Origin: Pseudomonadota bacterium
Lineage (GTDB): Bacteria; Pseudomonadota; Alphaproteobacteria; Rhizobiales; Rhizobiaceae
Direction of reading: 5' to 3'
Assembly: GCA_023388675.1 (NCBI GenBank)
Contig: JAEWFU010000017.1
Span: 1 to 8,625, forward strand
Length of the DNA stretch: 8,625 nucleotides
The notes under the pieces were generated by a model, which saw only the letters and a program-made list of their open reading frames with translations, was not told the DNA's origin and did no database searches. The position numbers and the translations under genes are program-made. Shown here piece after piece: positions 6,772 through 8,625 of the stretch. The number at the start of each line of letters is the position of its first letter. Position 1 is the stretch's first letter.

Positions 6772-7363
6772 CGATAGCCTGCATTTCGCGAAGCTTGGCG
6801 AGCAGCGGCAGCAGCGGCATGCCCACGATGGTGAAATGGTCGCCCTCGATCGTCTCGAAGAGCTGGATGCCCGCGCCCTCGATCTGGTAGGCTCCGACGC
6901 TGGAAAGCGCCTTTTGGCCTACGTGCGACAGGTGCCGGCCAACGAAGCCCGGATCGAGTTCGCGCATGGTCAGCCGTGCGACGCCGACATGGCGCCACAA
7001 CACCTCGCCATCCCGCATCAGGACGACGGCGCTGTTCAACTGGTGCGTCTTGCCCGACAGCGCCAGCAGCCGGCGGCGGGCCTCCTCCATGTCATGCGGC
7101 TTGTGAAGCACTTCATCGCCCAGCGACAAGGTCTGGTCGGTGCCTATGACTAGCGCGCCCGGCCGATTCTGGGAAACCTCGAGCGCCTTGGCCTCGGCGA
7201 GGATCAGAGCCAGATCCTCCGGACCCACGCCCGAATTGGCGACCGCGGCCTCTACTGCCCGCTCGTCGATCTGCGGTTTCTCGACCTCGATCTCGAGGCC
7301 GGCATCTTCGAGCATCTTCCTGCGAAACGGGCTGCCCGAAGCGAGTACGATGGCGTCCGGCAT
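6764..7363 (-). CDS. maf: Maf-family nucleoside triphosphate pyrophosphatase
   Basis: Maf proteins hydrolyse non-canonical or surplus nucleoside triphosphates to monophosphates and were first linked to septum formation arrest. The 199-residue protein begins [18 protein letters not shown], the family's SGSPxRRxxL signature. It continues with [17 protein letters not shown] carrying the metal-binding aspartate, HKP, and [14 protein letters not shown]. The C-terminal stretch is [28 protein letters not shown]. It mixes features of the dTTP/UTP (YhdE) and 7-methyl-GTP (YceF) subgroups, so the substrate is left open. A near-perfect AGGAGGT lies six bases before the ATG at 7363, the best ribosome binding site in the window. 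The gene starts 24 bp after the stop of the PPDK-regulatory gene and overlaps aroE. Confidence 0.94.
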   Translation of the reverse strand: MPDAIVLASGSPFRRKMLEDAGLEIEVEKPQIDERAVEAAVANSGVGPEDLALILAEAKALEVSQNRPGALVIGTDQTLSLGDEVLHKPHDMEEARRRLLALSGKTHQLNSAVVLMRDGEVLWRHVGVARLTMRELDPGFVGRHLSHVGQKALSSVGAYQIEGAGIQLFETIEGDHFTIVGMPLLPLLAKLREMQAIDG

Positions 7364-7387
7364 GATCCGACCTCCTGTGAAGCCGGG

Positions 7388-8209
7388 TTAACGCTTCTTG
7401 CCGCGCAGCGCAACGATGGCCGCCGCGGTTTCCTCGATGGAGCGGCGGCTGACGTCGATGGTCGGCCAGCCGTGCCGCGCACAGAGCTGGCGCGCATAGG
7501 CAAGCTCCTGGGCGATCACCGTGCGGTCGACATAGCTCTGCGAATCGTAGCCGACCGAACTGCCGAGGATGCGGTTCTGGCGGACATGAGAGATGCGTTC
7601 CGCGGTCGCGACCAACCCAACGACGAGCGGTCGCTTGGCGTAGATGACGCTTTCGGGAACAGGCACGCCCAGCACGATGGGGATGTTGGCAGTCTTGATG
7701 CCCCGATTGGCGAGATAGATGCTAGTCGGGGTTTTCGACGTCCGCGAGATGCCCATCAGGATGACGTCCGCATCCTCGACATCGTTGATGAGCTGCCCGT
7801 CATCGTGCTCCATGGTGTAGTTGAGCGCATCGATGCGGCGGAAATATTGCGCATCCAGAACGTGCTGCGCGCCGACGCGGCGCCCGGCGGGTGCCCCGAG
7901 ATAGGACTGGAACACTGCAAGCACCGGCTCCAGCACCGAAACGCAGGGAAGGCCCATCGCAGCGCATCGATTGTCTATGAGACGCGCGAGCTCCTGATCG
8001 ACGACCGTGTAGAGAACGATGCCCGGCGTTTCGTCGATCTCGCCCAGCACCTTGAGAAGCTGCTTTTCCGTGCGGATCAGCGGATAGATGTGCTCGATGG
8101 CCCGCGCATCCTTGTATTGCGCGGCAGCGGCACGGCCGGCCGCGAGCAGCGTTTCGCCGGTCGCATCCGAGATGAGGTGAAGATGAAAGAAGCTCTGCGG
8201 TTTATTCAC
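7388..8209 (-). CDS. Pyruvate, phosphate dikinase regulatory protein (DUF299, RP001 homologue)
   Basis: This family is a bifunctional serine/threonine kinase and pyrophosphorylase. It inactivates pyruvate, phosphate dikinase by ADP-dependent phosphorylation and reactivates it with phosphate. The 273-residue protein begins [20 protein letters not shown], the conserved N-terminus, and contains the family P-loop GISRTSKT at 153-160 and the [17 protein letters not shown] stretch near the C-terminus. Its target could be PPDK or phosphoenolpyruvate synthase; only PPDK is expected in rhizobia, and neither gene is in this window. The start is GTG (8209-8207) without a strong Shine-Dalgarno. A consensus DnaA box (8202-8210) covers this start codon. 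The gene is first in the maf-aroE-coaE-dnaQ operon. As the homologue of Rickettsia RP001 it marks one side of the alphaproteobacterial replication origin. Confidence 0.95.
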   Translation of the reverse strand: MNKPQSFFHLHLISDATGETLLAAGRAAAAQYKDARAIEHIYPLIRTEKQLLKVLGEIDETPGIVLYTVVDQELARLIDNRCAAMGLPCVSVLEPVLAVFQSYLGAPAGRRVGAQHVLDAQYFRRIDALNYTMEHDDGQLINDVEDADVILMGISRTSKTPTSIYLANRGIKTANIPIVLGVPVPESVIYAKRPLVVGLVATAERISHVRQNRILGSSVGYDSQSYVDRTVIAQELAYARQLCARHGWPTIDVSRRSIEETAAAIVALRGKKR

Positions 8210-8210
8210 A
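8202..8210 (+). promoter_or_regulatory. DnaA box (exact consensus)
   Basis: TTATTCACA fits TTATNCACA at every position. It overlaps the GTG start codon (8207-8209) of the PPDK-regulatory gene, so bound DnaA would cover that gene's translation start region on the DNA. Confidence 0.8.
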
Positions 8211-8235
8211 GACGGAACCGGCTCCTGTTGGCAAC

Positions 8236-8244
8236 TGTGGATAC
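8236..8244 (-). promoter_or_regulatory. DnaA box (one mismatch)
   Basis: The minus strand reads GTATCCACA, one mismatch (first base) from TTATCCACA. It lies 25 bp from the exact box and in the opposite orientation. Confidence 0.65.
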
Positions 8245-8293
8245 CGGGCAGAGTTTTCCCGCCGGTCGCAGCCGGACTGTATCAGACCCCCGT

Positions 8294-8302
8294 TCATCCA
8301 CA
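8294..8302 (+). promoter_or_regulatory. DnaA box (one mismatch)
   Basis: TCATCCACA differs from TTATCCACA only at the second base. It lies in the GC-rich half of the origin region, with a degenerate ATTCACC directly after it. Confidence 0.6.
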
Positions 8303-8444
8303 ATTCACCCTCGGCTGGAGATCGCAGATGGGATGTGCGTTAGATTGGGGACATCGGCACGTTGTTCAGCATCCATGATCGGCGACACTGATCCGATGGG
8401 CCTGCAACCCCGTGATAATGAAAGGCTATCGGCAACTATTCAGG

Positions 8445-8453
8445 CAATTCACA
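8445..8453 (+). promoter_or_regulatory. Weak DnaA-like box
   Basis: CAATTCACA shares the ATNCACA core with the consensus but has two mismatches at the first two positions. It is the only candidate box close to the AT-rich tract. Confidence 0.3.
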
Positions 8454-8545
8454 GGCCAGTATGGAACTACGCTGCGTCGCTTTGCGCGTTGAGTTTTTAT
8501 GGCTGGACGTGGACAAGCCGTAATTGCCGATTCCAACAGAGTCAT

Positions 8546-8561
8546 AGAATCAAAAGATTCT
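8546..8561. repeat. Inverted repeat in the AT-rich tract
   Basis: AGAATC and GATTCT form perfect inverted 6-bp arms around AAAA. The arms contain the third and fourth GANTC sites. The element overlaps an IHF-like match. Confidence 0.6.
8548..8560 (+). promoter_or_regulatory. IHF-like binding site
   Basis: The sequence AATCAA-N4-TTC matches the IHF consensus WATCAA-N4-TTR at all specified positions except the last (C instead of purine). IHF bends DNA in the Caulobacter and E. coli origins. The motif is degenerate, so this is tentative. Confidence 0.4.
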
Positions 8562-8581
8562 CTTAAAAGATTCTTTCTTTA
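8556..8581 (+). repeat. Two tandem AT-rich 13-mers (putative unwinding element)
   Basis: GATTCTCTTAAAA (8556-8568) is followed directly by GATTCTTTCTTTA (8569-8581). Taken from the preceding AAAA, the 13-bp units at 8552-8564 and 8565-8577 match at 11 of 13 positions. GC content over 8541-8580 is 25%, against about 60% in the window. The second unit resembles the E. coli origin 13-mer GATCTNTTNTTTT. Confidence 0.5.
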
Positions 8582-8610
8582 GTTCAGGCGCCAGTCCGGA
8601 GAGGAACAGC

Positions 8611-8625
8611 ATGACCGAAAAACGG
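8611..8625 (+). CDS. hemE: Start of a gene, probably hemE (uroporphyrinogen decarboxylase)
   Basis: Only five codons are visible (MTEKR), so the identity rests on position. In alphaproteobacteria the gene facing away from the PPDK-regulatory gene across the origin is hemE, whose product decarboxylates uroporphyrinogen III to coproporphyrinogen III in haem synthesis. The ATG at 8611 has a strong GGAGAGGA (8598-8605) five bases upstream, which supports a genuine start. Its promoter must lie in or beside the AT-rich GANTC cluster. A TAGAAT (8545-8550) is a possible -10 but has no well-spaced -35. Confidence 0.65.

Larger units (their letters stand above)
8529..8573. promoter_or_regulatory. Cluster of five GANTC (CcrM methylation) sites
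   Basis: GANTC occurs at 8529-8533 (GATTC), 8539-8543 (GAGTC), 8547-8551 (GAATC), 8556-8560 (GATTC) and 8569-8573 (GATTC). GANTC is the target of the cell-cycle adenine methylase CcrM of alphaproteobacteria. Spacings are 10, 8, 9 and 13 bp, near one helical turn. Methylation itself cannot be seen in the sequence. Confidence 0.8.
8202..8610. other. oriC: Putative chromosomal replication origin (oriC)
   Basis: About 400 bp carry no convincing gene and lie between the PPDK-regulatory gene (RP001 homologue) and hemE. The origins of Caulobacter crescentus and relatives sit in this same gap. Visible elements are an exact DnaA box (8202-8210), two one-mismatch boxes (8236-8244 and 8294-8302), a weaker one (8445-8453), an AT-rich tract (about 8521-8582) and five GANTC sites. 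There is also a near-consensus IHF site (8548-8560) and a pair of tandem 13-bp repeats (8556-8581). Boxes concentrate on the PPDK-regulatory side and the easily melted tract on the hemE side, a sensible initiator/unwinding arrangement. The origin function is inferred from context and motifs; the exact limits are unknown. Confidence 0.82.

Noticed and set aside
8334..8342. A DnaA-like TGTGCGTTA on the minus strand.
   Set aside because: It has two mismatches inside the conserved half, weaker than the boxes reported.
8378..8397. ATCGG/CCGAT inverted arms in the middle of the origin gap.
   Set aside because: The arms are only 5 bp with a 10-base loop, so this is not significant.
8408..8420. A DnaA box on the minus strand near CGTGATAATG.
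   Set aside because: It lacks one base of spacing between the GTG and ATAA parts, so it does not fit TGTGNATAA.
8230..8437. GGCAACT repeated at 8230-8236 and 8431-8437.
   Set aside because: Seven bases repeated about 200 bp apart is compatible with chance, and the surrounding bases differ.
7472..8566. A 364-codon plus-strand open frame reaching into the origin.
   Set aside because: Most of it is antisense to the PPDK-regulatory gene. The last part crosses the DnaA boxes and GANTC cluster and has no ribosome binding site or family motif.
8563..8577. A CtrA site (TTAA-N7-TTAA) in the AT-rich tract.
   Set aside because: Only one half-site (TTAA at 8563-8566) is present. The other half would read TTTC downstream or AAAA upstream.

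Overview
The window looks like a piece of an alphaproteobacterial chromosome of the order Rhizobiales (Mesorhizobium/Phyllobacteriaceae-like by gene content; the genus is inferred). The reasons are a GC content of about 60% by eye, abundant ATGA-type start/stop overlaps, a -10 box of the rhizobial CTATAT type, and the gene order DUF1402 / XRE regulator / Smr / MltA / Tim44-like / FxsA / SecB / DnaQ / CoaE / AroE / Maf / PPDK-regulatory protein / hemE. Every long open frame with family motifs is an intact housekeeping gene. No insertion sequences, phage genes, CRISPR arrays or RNA genes were seen.

Layout, left to right. (1) Positions 1-411 hold the 3' part of a plus-strand DUF1402-type gene. 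(2) Positions 415-3183 form a minus-strand operon, read from right to left: Tim44-like membrane protein, lytic transglycosylase MltA, Smr-domain protein, XRE regulator. The last three are joined by 4-base overlaps. Its likely promoter lies at 3241-3269. (3) fxsA (3334-3822) and secB (3933-4454) lie on the plus strand. (4) A perfect 30-bp palindrome at 4478-4507 is a probable two-way terminator between the convergent genes secB and dnaQ. Beside it, at 4534-4547, is a 13/14 match to the ParB-binding site parS. (5) Positions 4553-8209 form a second minus-strand operon, read from right to left: PPDK-regulatory protein, maf, aroE, coaE, dnaQ. (6) Positions 8210-8610 are non-coding and lie between the PPDK-regulatory gene (the RP001 homologue) and the first codons of hemE. 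This is the gene neighbourhood of the replication origin in Caulobacter, Rickettsia and rhizobia.

The origin region is the most informative part. It has one exact DnaA box that overlaps the GTG start codon of the neighbouring gene, two one-mismatch boxes, and a 25-30% GC tract next to hemE. That tract carries five GANTC (CcrM methylase) sites within 45 bp, a near-consensus IHF site, and two tandem 13-bp AT-rich repeats that each begin with GATTC. I counted only about twelve GANTC sites in the preceding 8.5 kb. Together with the parS-like site about 4 kb away, the window appears to hold both the initiation and a centromere element of the chromosome. No wholly new protein system was found; the novelty lies in the architecture of the origin.
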